Program-made: the position numbers and the translations under genes
In this document: positions 10,037-16,651 of the stretch, piece by piece
Layout: every line of letters begins with the position of its first letter
How positions within the stretch are numbered: the stretch's first letter is position 1
The notes under the pieces: generated by a model
Database searches by the model: none
Told to the model about the DNA's origin: nothing
What the model saw: the letters and a program-made list of their open reading frames with translations, nothing else
From: an uncultured Prevotellaceae bacterium
Lineage (GTDB): Bacteria > Bacteroidota > Bacteroidia > Bacteroidales > Bacteroidaceae
DNA length: 36,618 nt
Assembly: GCA_947168395.1 (NCBI GenBank)
Contig: CAMVLT010000037.1
Span: 1-36,618, forward strand
Reading direction: 5' to 3'

Positions 10037-10063
10037 ATTTTTAATTTGTAAAACAATTCATGT

Positions 10064-10525
10064 CTAATGTTCAACGTTCAACGTTTCCACCGTGATGATG
10101 GTACTCTCGCGACCTACAACGCGAACGTTCTTGCCTGCAACGATGTCCTGCGGCTCGTTGGTTACAGCCTTCCAGATGTCGCCGTCAATCTGCACACGTC
10201 CGAAACCGTCGGCCTTGACAGACTCCACCACCCTGCCCTGACGTCCCATCAAGGCGTCGGCATTGCTCACGCGGTTGTCCTCGCCCTTATGCAGATAGCG
10301 CTGGGCAAAGGGACGTACCCAGAACAGGCTGATCAGCGTAAAGATGGCAAACAAGAGCAACTGCCAGTAGATATTGCCGCCAATCAAGGCCGTGATAGCG
10401 GCAAACACGGCTCCGATGGAAAAGCAGATGATGAAGAAGTCACCCGCCGTCATCTCCAGAATCAGGCAAATCACAGCCACGACGGCCCATACCTGCCATA
10501 AATGTTGTGCAAAATACTCAATCAT
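10064..10525 (-). CDS. NfeD-like membrane protein with OB-fold domain
   Basis: A protein of 153 aa with two to three N-terminal hydrophobic segments (about residues 10-70) and a C-terminal OB-type beta domain (GRQGRVVESVKADGFGRVQIDGDIWKAVTN, about residues 93-145), the standard short NfeD form without a protease domain. Such proteins are partners of SPFH proteins, and the partner gene lies 27 bases downstream. Its last residues TLNVEH and the stop codon lie within short heptamer repeats (units TTCAACG on the plus strand at 10070-10083), suggesting that a repeat rewrote the end of the gene. Confidence 0.9.
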   Translation of the reverse strand: MIEYFAQHLWQVWAVVAVICLILEMTAGDFFIICFSIGAVFAAITALIGGNIYWQLLLFAIFTLISLFWVRPFAQRYLHKGEDNRVSNADALMGRQGRVVESVKADGFGRVQIDGDIWKAVTNEPQDIVAGKNVRVVGRESTIITVETLNVEH

Positions 10526-10536
10526 AATCCTACATA

Positions 10537-10564
10537 TTTAATGTTCAACCTTCAATATTCAACC
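10537..10564. repeat. Degenerate heptamer repeat upstream of the NfeD-like gene
   Basis: Plus-strand units TTTAATG, TTCAACC, TTCAATA, TTCAACC follow each other at a 7-base period (10537-10564) and fill the whole gap between the HTH regulator stop (10566) and the NfeD start region. A related pair (TTCAACG twice, 10070-10083) overlaps the far end of the NfeD gene. Confidence 0.7.
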
Positions 10565-10565
10565 G

Positions 10566-11213
10566 TCACAGCGTCAGCACAAAGTCGTCCCATTCCTTAG
10601 ATGACCCCTTCCTGCCAAACACCTTGGCGTAAAGCCGGCTGCGGGTCGTGGCAACGCTTTCCTTCGAGTGGGCCGTCAGCAGGGCAATGTCCTTGGGCTG
10701 GATTCGCACCTTGATGAGCAGGCTGACATGATACTCCTGTTCCGTCATGCGGTAAAGCCCGTACAGTTTCTCGGCAAACCCCGTGTAGATACTGTCCACC
10801 AGTCTGGCCAGTCTGGCCCAGTCGTCAGCAGTCAGGCTATGACCGCTATTCAGACAGTCCTGTATGCGGTGATAGATGTCCGACGAGAAGATGACCGTCT
10901 CGGCCTGCTGCCGTTTCTCGTTCTCTATCATGGCCACCTTATTATTATACGCGAGGGTGGCTTTCTTCTCCTCCAACTCCAGTCTAAGCAGTGAGTTCTC
11001 GTCGCCCAGCTTCTTGAGCAGCGTTTCCAGCTCCCTGATTTTCGCCTCATTCTGGGCTATGCTCTGCTGACTTTGTGCCTGCTGCTGTTCCTGCAAAGTG
11101 CGCACCTTGTCCAGTCGCTCCTGCATGGCTACCACCTTCCGTCGGCTGCTTTGCATGGTGACCACAAACAGCAACGCATAGATGACTATTCCTATCAGCA
11201 ATTCGTAAATCAT
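10566..11213 (-). CDS. Membrane-anchored HTH regulator of the Bacteroidetes TPR-HTH type, lacking TPRs
   Basis: A protein of 215 aa from the ATG at 11213. Residues about 2-20 are a membrane helix (MIYELLIGIVIYALLFVVT), about 27-110 a coiled coil rich in Gln, Glu and Leu, and about 120-215 a DNA-binding-like region (LTADDWARLARLVDSIY, LYRMTEQEYHVSLLIKVRI, SVATTRSRLYAKVFGRKGSS). This last part matches the C-terminal LuxR-like helix-turn-helix of Bacteroidetes regulators that usually carry many TPRs before the membrane helix; here none is present. An upstream extension of the frame to 11417 is translated repeat and was not used. A promoter abuts the ATG. The next in-frame ATG (11156) would remove the membrane helix. 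The target is unknown. Confidence 0.82.
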   Translation of the reverse strand: MIYELLIGIVIYALLFVVTMQSSRRKVVAMQERLDKVRTLQEQQQAQSQQSIAQNEAKIRELETLLKKLGDENSLLRLELEEKKATLAYNNKVAMIENEKRQQAETVIFSSDIYHRIQDCLNSGHSLTADDWARLARLVDSIYTGFAEKLYGLYRMTEQEYHVSLLIKVRIQPKDIALLTAHSKESVATTRSRLYAKVFGRKGSSKEWDDFVLTL

Positions 11214-11217
11214 AGCG

Positions 11218-11249
11218 CAAAGGTACGACAAAAAAACGAAACCTCCAAA
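11218..11249 (-). promoter_or_regulatory. Promoter of the HTH regulator unit, predicting a leaderless transcript
   Basis: On the minus strand TTTG (11249 to 11246), a 20-base spacer and TACCTTTG (11225 to 11218) match the Bacteroidetes consensus exactly. The ATG at 11213 begins only 4 bases after the -7 box, so the predicted transcription start falls at or one base before the start codon. Confidence 0.8.
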
Positions 11250-11265
11250 CTTTTTCGTTCGCAAT

Positions 11266-11302
11266 AGTTTGCAATGCCTTTTCCAGTTTGCAAAAGTTTG
11301 CA
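11266..11302. promoter_or_regulatory. Three direct copies of AGTTTGCA upstream of the HTH regulator promoter
   Basis: AGTTTGCA occurs at 11266-11273, 11285-11292 and 11295-11302 (spacings of 19 and 10 bases), just upstream of the -33 box in the direction of transcription. The pattern fits a multi-site operator or activator site; no binding protein is known. Confidence 0.45.
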
Positions 11303-11336
11303 TATAGCTGATACATCGCAAAAATTGGGCCTTTGT

Positions 11337-11446
11337 TTTGGGTATAGGCGAACAGTCATTTGGGTATAGGCAAACGGCCGTTTGGGTATAGGCGAACGGT
11401 TGTTTGGGTATAGGCAAACGGTTGTTTGGGTATAGGCGAACGAGAG
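11337..11446. repeat. Tandem array, five copies of a 22-bp unit
   Basis: Five contiguous 22-base units start at 11337, 11359, 11381, 11403 and 11425. Each begins TTTGGGTATAGGC, followed by G or A in alternation (G, A, G, A, G) and AAC plus a variable six-base end. The junction of units 2 and 3 contains the perfect palindrome AAACGGCCGTTT. With no unique spacers it is not a CRISPR. The spacer 11214-11609 (396 bases) otherwise holds the HTH promoter, the AGTTTGCA copies, a dispersed block at 11447-11479 and no supportable gene. Confidence 0.92.
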
Positions 11447-11479
11447 TTTACCCTACTTAAAGAACGGCTTGCCCCTACC
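11447..11479. repeat. Dispersed repeat block shared with the element near carB
   Basis: The block TTTACCCTAC, then AAAG, CGG and GCCC at fixed spacing also occurs at 33648-33680 inside the 392-bp inverted-repeat element. The first 10 bases and the AAAG, CGG and GCCC cores match at the same offsets. A looser copy (TTTTACCTACTTCAAAC) starts at 33604. Confidence 0.6.
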
Positions 11480-11609
11480 ATGAGTCCCAGTTTACTGCCC
11501 CCTGAATTCCCTTACGTCGGCACCTTAACCCGCAACTGCTTAGTCATCGGCCGCATCAACCACCGGCCAGACTCGAAGTTGCCTGCCCACCGATGCTGCT
11601 ATTATGGCC

Positions 11610-12305
11610 TCACTTATTGAGCTTTACAATCTTTTTCACGTAGTTCATTTCGCGCAGGATGCGGGTTTGGCGCTTGAGCATGTAGGGGCTGGGGTTCTTT
11701 GAACTGAACTTGCGAGGGTTGGGCAGTGTGGCGGCAATGAGGGCGCACTGCTGCTTGCTGAGCTGGTGGGCATGAAGGCCCCAGTTCTCGCGAGCAATGG
11801 CTTCAACACCGTAGATGCCTTCGCCTGTCTCGATAGAATTCAGGTAGACCTCCAAAATGCGCTCTTTCGGCCAGAACAATTCTATCAACGTGGTGAAATA
11901 AACCTCAAAACCCTTGCGCACCCATGAGCGTCCGGGCCACAGAAAGACATTCTTGGCCGTCTGCTGGGTGATGGTCGATGCTCCGAGCTTTTGCTTTTCG
12001 GGATGTTGCATGTTGCGCTTGGCAGCACTCTCAATGGCTTTGAAGTCGAAACCGTGATGCTTCATGAAGTTCGCATCCTCGCTGGCTATCACGGCAATGG
12101 GCATCAGCTCCGACATTTCATCGAGCGACACCCAGTGGTGGCTGAGACGCAAATCCCTACCCTCCTTCACCTGTTCAGCCAATCGGATGAACATAAGCGG
12201 CGTGAACCAGACGGGAATAAAACGCAGCGCCACAACAGAAAGAATCGTGGAAGCCAGGAAAGCCACCACGATTCTGCGTAATAGTTTCTTAATGAATTTC
12301 AGCAT
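11610..12305 (-). CDS. mtgA: Monofunctional peptidoglycan glycosyltransferase
   Basis: A protein of 231 aa with an N-terminal membrane anchor (about residues 12-30) and one GT51 domain. Family motifs are visible in order: the catalytic EDANFMKHHGFD, then KLGASTITQQTAKN, WVRKGFE, and a KERILEVYLNSIE segment followed by GVEAIARENWG. It polymerises lipid II into glycan strands at the outer face of the cytoplasmic membrane. No transpeptidase domain follows, so it is the monofunctional form rather than a class A penicillin-binding protein. The OmpA-family lipoprotein gene lies 6 bases upstream on the same strand. Confidence 0.96.
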   Translation of the reverse strand: MLKFIKKLLRRIVVAFLASTILSVVALRFIPVWFTPLMFIRLAEQVKEGRDLRLSHHWVSLDEMSELMPIAVIASEDANFMKHHGFDFKAIESAAKRNMQHPEKQKLGASTITQQTAKNVFLWPGRSWVRKGFEVYFTTLIELFWPKERILEVYLNSIETGEGIYGVEAIARENWGLHAHQLSKQQCALIAATLPNPRKFSSKNPSPYMLKRQTRILREMNYVKKIVKLNK

Positions 12306-12311
12306 TACGGC

Positions 12312-13007
12312 TTAGTTGGCCTGTGCCTCAGCCTCCTGAATCATCTTCTGGGAAGCATACATGTAAACCTCTACACGGCGGTTCTGAGCCTTGCCGGCAG
12401 CAGTAGAGTTGTCGGCCACGGGGTTAGCCTCGCCGAAGCCGGTAGTGCTGCGAATCTGTGAGCTGCTCACGCCGAGCGACTGCAGATAGTTGGTCACAGC
12501 CTGTGCACGCTGCTGAGAGAGGTTGAGGTTCTTCTGCTGGCTCTGCTCAGCGGTAGAGTTCTTCCAACCGGCGTTGTCAGTATAACCCTGAACGGCCACG
12601 TCGCAATCAGCATTGCCCTTCAGCACGTTCGAGAACTGGGTGAGTGAATTCTTGGCAGTAGAGCTCAGGGTTGAGCTACCCGTGGTGAACAGAATACCAG
12701 AATCGAAGGTGACCTTCACAGCCTGCAGACCGTTAGCATCGGTCACAGACTCAACCTGGGCGTTCTGCACAGCCTGAGCTTCAGCCTTAGCCTTATCCAT
12801 CTTCTTACCGATGATAGCACCGGCACCGGCACCTACAGCACCACCAACGGCAGCACCTACAGCAGTATTACCAGCGATTTTTCCGATAACGGCACCAAGG
12901 AGAGCACCGCCACCAGCTCCGATGGCAGCACCTTTCTGTAAATTGTTACATCCTACCATCACAATACCTGCACAGAGGGCGATGGCCAAAGTCTTCATAC
13001 TTTTCAT
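12312..13007 (-). CDS. OmpA-family lipoprotein with glycine-zipper segment
   Basis: A protein of 231 aa with a lipoprotein signal (MKSMKTLAIALCAGIVMVGC, cleavage before Cys20). A glycine- and alanine-rich zipper (about residues 25-70, with GAAIGAGGGALLGAVIGKIAG and IIGKKMDKAKAEA) is followed by an OmpA C-terminal peptidoglycan-binding domain (about residues 110-220: VTFDSGILFTTGSSTLS, VQGYTDNAGW, LSQQRAQAVTNYLQSLGV, GFGEANPVADNSTAAGKAQNRRVEVYM). It probably tethers the outer membrane to the cell wall. The arrangement resembles YiaD-type proteins. It is probably co-transcribed with mtgA. Confidence 0.93.
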   Translation of the reverse strand: MKSMKTLAIALCAGIVMVGCNNLQKGAAIGAGGGALLGAVIGKIAGNTAVGAAVGGAVGAGAGAIIGKKMDKAKAEAQAVQNAQVESVTDANGLQAVKVTFDSGILFTTGSSTLSSTAKNSLTQFSNVLKGNADCDVAVQGYTDNAGWKNSTAEQSQQKNLNLSQQRAQAVTNYLQSLGVSSSQIRSTTGFGEANPVADNSTAAGKAQNRRVEVYMYASQKMIQEAEAQAN

Positions 13008-13063
13008 AATCTTTTTTCGTTAAATGTTATTGATGTTAGACAATATATTTCATTTTTACGGTG

Positions 13064-13071
13064 CAAAGATA
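13064..13071 (-). promoter_or_regulatory. Possible promoter of the OmpA-family lipoprotein and mtgA
   Basis: TATCTTTG on the minus strand (13071 to 13064) fits the -7 box; no good -33 box is seen. The predicted start is about 53 bases before the ATG. It faces the proS promoter across 44 bases, so the upstream regions of the two promoters overlap. Confidence 0.5.
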
Positions 13072-13115
13072 GCAATTATTTCGCTATTCGTGTTAGTTAA
13101 TTGAGTTTTTTTATG

Positions 13116-13123
13116 TAATTTTG
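13116..13123 (+). promoter_or_regulatory. Possible promoter of proS
   Basis: TAATTTTG fits the Bacteroidetes -7 box and lies 29 bases before the proS ATG. The best -33 candidate is a weak TTAG 19 bases upstream (13093-13096). Confidence 0.55.
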
Positions 13124-13152
13124 CACTCAAATTGACTAAATACTGAATAATC

Positions 13153-14634
13153 ATGGCAAAAGAATTGAAAGATTTGACCAAAAGAGCTGATAATTACAGC
13201 CAGTGGTTCAACGATCTCGTAGTGAAAGCAGACCTCGCAGAGCAGTCGGCCGTGCGAGGATGTATGGTCATCAAGCCCTATGGCTACGCCATCTGGGAGA
13301 AGATGCAACAGCAGTTAGACAAAATGTTCAAGGAAACGGGTGCCCAAAATGCCTACTTCCCCTTGCTGATTCCCAAGTCGTTTCTCAGCCGCGAGGCCGA
13401 GCACGTCGAGGGATTTGCCAAGGAGTGCGCCGTGGTGACCCACTACCGCCTGAAGGCTACCGATGACAAAAGCGGCGTGGTGGTCGACCCTGCTGCGAAG
13501 TTAGAGGAAGAGCTGATTATCCGTCCTACGTCGGAGACCATCATCTGGAACACCTATAAGAACTGGATTCAGTCGTGGCGCGACCTGCCCCTGATGTGCA
13601 ACCAGTGGTGCAACGTCATGCGTTGGGAGATGCGTACCCGTCCGTTCCTGCGCACCTCGGAGTTCCTGTGGCAGGAGGGCCATACGGCTCATGCTACCCG
13701 TGAGGAAGCTGAGGAGGAGGCACAGAAGATGCTGAAGGTGTATGCCAAGTTTGCTGAGGAGTGGATGGCCGTGCCCGTTGTACAGGGCGTGAAGAGCGAG
13801 ACCGAGCGATTTGCCGGTGCTCTCGATACCTACACCATCGAAGCCATGATGCAGGACGGCAAGGCTCTGCAGTCGGGCACTTCGCACTTCCTCGGACAGA
13901 ACTTTGCCAAGGCATTCGACGTCACCTATCTTAATAAAGAGAACAAGCCTGAGTATGTATGGGCAACTTCGTGGGGTGTATCCACCCGACTCATCGGTGC
14001 CCTTATCATGACCCACAGCGATGACAACGGCTTGGTGTTGCCTCCGCGTTTGGCTCCTATACAGGTGGTCATCATCCCCATTGCCACAAAGCCGGAGCAG
14101 ATGGAGCTGGTGAACAAGGAGGTGCAGCCCATCATCGAGCAACTGCGACAGAAGGGCATCAGCGTGAAGTTCGACGATGCCGACAACAAGCGTCCCGGCT
14201 TCAAGTTTGCCGACTACGAGCTGAAGGGTGTCCCCGTACGTTTGGTACTCGGTGCCCGTGACTTGGAGAACGGCACCATCGAAGTGATGCGCCGCGACAC
14301 CTTGGAGAAAGAGACACGTCCCATTGAGGGCATCGTGGAGTACGTCGAGCAGCTGTTGGATGACATTCAGAAGAACATCTTCGAGAAGGCCAAGGCTTAT
14401 CGTGACGCCCACATCTATGAGTGCGACAACTACGAGGAGTTCAAGGAACGTATCAAGGACGGCGGCTTCTTCCTCTGCCATTGGGATGGTACGGCTGAGA
14501 CCGAGGCCCAGATAAAGGAGGAGACGCAGGCCACCATCCGCTGCGTACCTTTCGGCGTGGAGCAGACGCCGGGAGTCGACATGGTGAGCGGCAAGCCCTC
14601 GAAGGCTCGTGTCATTATTGCCCGCAGCTACTAA
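13153..14634 (+). CDS. proS: Prolyl-tRNA synthetase, archaeal/eukaryotic type
   Basis: A protein of 493 aa, a class II synthetase that charges tRNA-Pro. Motif 2 lies in [22 protein letters not shown] and motif 3 in [21 protein letters not shown]. No large editing insertion separates motifs 2 and 3, the protein is shorter than the roughly 570-aa E. coli type, and it ends in a tyrosine (ARSY). These are marks of the archaeal/eukaryotic form also found in Thermus. The only plus-strand gene between 4.4 and 23.7 kb, it is followed by a strong terminator. Confidence 0.96.
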   Translation: MAKELKDLTKRADNYSQWFNDLVVKADLAEQSAVRGCMVIKPYGYAIWEKMQQQLDKMFKETGAQNAYFPLLIPKSFLSREAEHVEGFAKECAVVTHYRLKATDDKSGVVVDPAAKLEEELIIRPTSETIIWNTYKNWIQSWRDLPLMCNQWCNVMRWEMRTRPFLRTSEFLWQEGHTAHATREEAEEEAQKMLKVYAKFAEEWMAVPVVQGVKSETERFAGALDTYTIEAMMQDGKALQSGTSHFLGQNFAKAFDVTYLNKENKPEYVWATSWGVSTRLIGALIMTHSDDNGLVLPPRLAPIQVVIIPIATKPEQMELVNKEVQPIIEQLRQKGISVKFDDADNKRPGFKFADYELKGVPVRLVLGARDLENGTIEVMRRDTLEKETRPIEGIVEYVEQLLDDIQKNIFEKAKAYRDAHIYECDNYEEFKERIKDGGFFLCHWDGTAETEAQIKEETQATIRCVPFGVEQTPGVDMVSGKPSKARVIIARSY

Positions 14635-14653
14635 AATACACACGTAACAAACG

Positions 14654-14687
14654 GAAAAGGGGAACCTTCTCAGGCTCCCCTTTTTTT
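14654..14687 (+). terminator. Intrinsic terminator of proS
   Basis: A GGGGA-CCT ... AGG-TCCCC stem with a short loop and a run of seven T residues lies about 20 bases after the proS stop. The A-rich left side makes weaker use in the opposite direction possible. The rest of the spacer to 14859 is AT-rich with no gene seen. Confidence 0.88.
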
Positions 14688-14859
14688 ACTCATTCGCATT
14701 ACTTTAAACGGTATTGCGATAGAGCGAGAGAGTTTCGCTTGTCTCACGACATACATAACTCAAATTAACCTTAATAATCTAATACCATGAAAAACACACT
14801 GCAAATATATGAAAAAAAATCGATACATTGACAAAAATCCCTCAACAGAAGCCCAATAT

Positions 14860-15363
14860 TTAATCTTTGTTAAGCTTTTCTTGCAGGATTTTAAGGATAT
14901 TTGATTCTTTTACATGCTCATCAAGCCGCTTTTGGTCGGCTGACAATAAAGCGGGCCTCTGTTCCAGTCTCCTCCATTTGACTGAATAATACTCCACTTC
15001 GCTCTCCTGAGCTTGGTTCTGCAAACCTACCGTACGGACAAGAACGATAACCTGAGAACAGCTATCAACAGGTTGGGCTGCCGTCAACAGCAGCAAGTCA
15101 ACGCTACATGCCTCGTTCATCTGGATGGTGAGCGAATCATCGGCCAGCGACGTCATGATGCTTTTGCCGCCCAACTCATTGGTTACCTCGGCCTTCATGT
15201 TTGAATCAATGAAATCGATGAAGTCGAGGCGATTGTTCCTCGAAAGGTAGGGGAACACCCCGTCAGGTACATCCTTGAACAGGTTTCTGACGGTCAGCGT
15301 ATCGGCATTTACGGCAGCCATTGCCGCGATTGCCATGAGGTATATGGCAAAGAGTCTTTTCAT
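14860..15363 (-). CDS. DUF3256 family secreted protein
   Basis: A protein of 167 aa with a signal peptide (residues 1-20, MKRLFAIYLMAIAAMAAVNA). The segment PYLSRNNRLDFIDFIDSN, followed by MKAEVTNELGGKS and a DDSLTI motif, is characteristic of DUF3256, a Bacteroidetes family of unknown function. It is probably exported to the periplasm or outer membrane; no enzymatic motif is seen. It is last in a minus-strand run, 8 bases after rsmE, an association that likely reflects transcription rather than shared function. Confidence 0.88.
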   Translation of the reverse strand: MKRLFAIYLMAIAAMAAVNADTLTVRNLFKDVPDGVFPYLSRNNRLDFIDFIDSNMKAEVTNELGGKSIMTSLADDSLTIQMNEACSVDLLLLTAAQPVDSCSQVIVLVRTVGLQNQAQESEVEYYSVKWRRLEQRPALLSADQKRLDEHVKESNILKILQEKLNKD

Positions 15364-15371
15364 GTTTCTAC

Positions 15372-16097
15372 TTACTTATTTATTTGTTTAGCCAGCTGCA
15401 TCATCATAACGGCAGAGAGACCAGCCGTCTCGGTACGCAACCTGCTTTTTCCTAAATCAACAGAGATAAAACCCTGACTGACGGCTAAACGCACCTCATC
15501 GATGCTGAAGTCGCCCTCAGGCCCCACAAGGACAAGTGCATCCTCAGAAGCATCGAGTTGACAGAGTTCATCGAACAGGTTCACCCTCGGCACTTCTTCG
15601 TAGCAATGGGCAATATATCGATGGGAGGACTGGCGGCTAATGAACTGACGGAATGGCTCCAGCTCGTTGACAACAGGCATCCAAGCTTTGTGGCTCTGCT
15701 TGACGGCGGCCACCACAATCTTCTTGATACGCTCGGTCTTCAAGTTACGACGCTCAGAGAACTGGCAGTTCAGGAACGACAGCTCGTCAAGCCCCACCTC
15801 GGTGGCCTTCTCGGCCAGCCACTCTATGCGGTCGCTCATCTTCGTGGGGGCTATGGCCAGATGGACCCGTCCCTCCCATTGGGGCTGCTGGGGCTGCCTA
15901 TCCACAATACGGTACATACAATGGTGATTGGAGACAAGGGTTACCTCAGCACGGTAGAAACTGCCCTGACCGTCCATCAGCATCAGTTCGTCGCCCTCCT
16001 TCAACCGCAACACCTTGATGGCATGATTGGCTTCCTCGGCAGGCAGTTCGGTCAGCTTTTCCGCATCGGGCACATAGAAGAACCGGGTTTCCTTCAT
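15372..16097 (-). CDS. rsmE: 16S rRNA (uracil(1498)-N(3))-methyltransferase
   Basis: A protein of 241 aa, the usual size for RsmE, which methylates N3 of U1498 in 16S rRNA with S-adenosylmethionine as donor. The SPOUT-fold knot motifs are visible near the end: LVLVGPEGDFSIDEV (about residues 191-205) and SRLRTETAGLSAV (about 220-232). The N-terminal PUA-like part starts with HAIKVLRLKEGDEL. The start overlaps the stop of the preceding DUF151 gene by ATGA (16094-16097), indicating coupled translation. Confidence 0.97.
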   Translation of the reverse strand: MKETRFFYVPDAEKLTELPAEEANHAIKVLRLKEGDELMLMDGQGSFYRAEVTLVSNHHCMYRIVDRQPQQPQWEGRVHLAIAPTKMSDRIEWLAEKATEVGLDELSFLNCQFSERRNLKTERIKKIVVAAVKQSHKAWMPVVNELEPFRQFISRQSSHRYIAHCYEEVPRVNLFDELCQLDASEDALVLVGPEGDFSIDEVRLAVSQGFISVDLGKSRLRTETAGLSAVMMMQLAKQINK

Positions 16098-16639
16098 TGC
16101 TTGTTCCTCCTCTGCAACTCTTCGTGCAGCGTTGATGCCAAACGGTAGTTCTCGGCCTCGATAGCTTTTTCCAGTTCGCGGCTCAAGTGCTCGTCGTCAA
16201 GCGTGTTGATGGGAATTGAGATGCCCTGCGTATCAGGAACATAGGGCGTTGACTGCTTTTGCATCAATTCCTCCTCAATGTATAAGGGGACATGAGCAAT
16301 ATAGTGGAGCAACACGGCATCGCTGATACGGATGGGCTTTAGCATGAAGGAACGTTTGTTGAGCAATGTCACCTTATACATGCCGTTCTCGATATCGTGA
16401 ACCATGATTTCAAAGTCGTTGCTGTTCTTCATGTTCAGCATCCCAACGAGCACTTCGGGCAAGAATTGCTCAATACCCGGAGCATGCTTGAGGCGTATGG
16501 AAAACTGTGCCGACACCATCTTGTCACAGATGATGCAGAGCGCTTGCTGTTCAGTCTTCTCAACGAGCCGAACGATGCAAAAGCCGTCGCTACCTACGAT
16601 GTCGGCAATGTCTTTGTAAAACAACTGTACCCGATTCAT
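16094..16639 (-). CDS. DUF151 bifunctional-nuclease-type protein with UVR motif
   Basis: A protein of 181 aa. Residues about 40-125 match the DUF151 (bifunctional nuclease) fold, with KMVSAQFSIRLKHAPGIEQF and the segment FEIMVHDIENGMYKVTLLN. The last 35 residues (LSRELEKAIEAENYRLASTLHEEL) form a UVR-type helical hairpin as in UvrB and UvrC. This two-part design is common in Bacteroidetes. Nuclease activity has been reported for distant plant relatives; here it is not demonstrated. It lies 12 bases after the nucleoside transporter gene and overlaps rsmE. Confidence 0.85.
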   Translation of the reverse strand: MNRVQLFYKDIADIVGSDGFCIVRLVEKTEQQALCIICDKMVSAQFSIRLKHAPGIEQFLPEVLVGMLNMKNSNDFEIMVHDIENGMYKVTLLNKRSFMLKPIRISDAVLLHYIAHVPLYIEEELMQKQSTPYVPDTQGISIPINTLDDEHLSRELEKAIEAENYRLASTLHEELQRRNKQ

Positions 16640-16651
16640 ACGATAAATCCC

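Noticed and set aside
11214..11417. N-terminal extension of the HTH regulator to 283 aa
   Set aside because: The extra residues are translated tandem repeat and promoter DNA. The exact promoter at 11218-11249 and the membrane helix at the ATG of 11213 support the short form.
11337..11446. CRISPR array
   Set aside because: The units are contiguous, with no unique spacers between them and no cas genes nearby.
11426..11620. A 64-aa plus-strand gene in the spacer
   Set aside because: It begins inside the 22-bp repeat array, has no promoter or recognisable motif and has proline-rich random composition.
13501..14643. A 380-aa minus-strand open frame opposite proS
   Set aside because: proS is certain from its motifs and the frame lies entirely opposite it. 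No support for a second gene.
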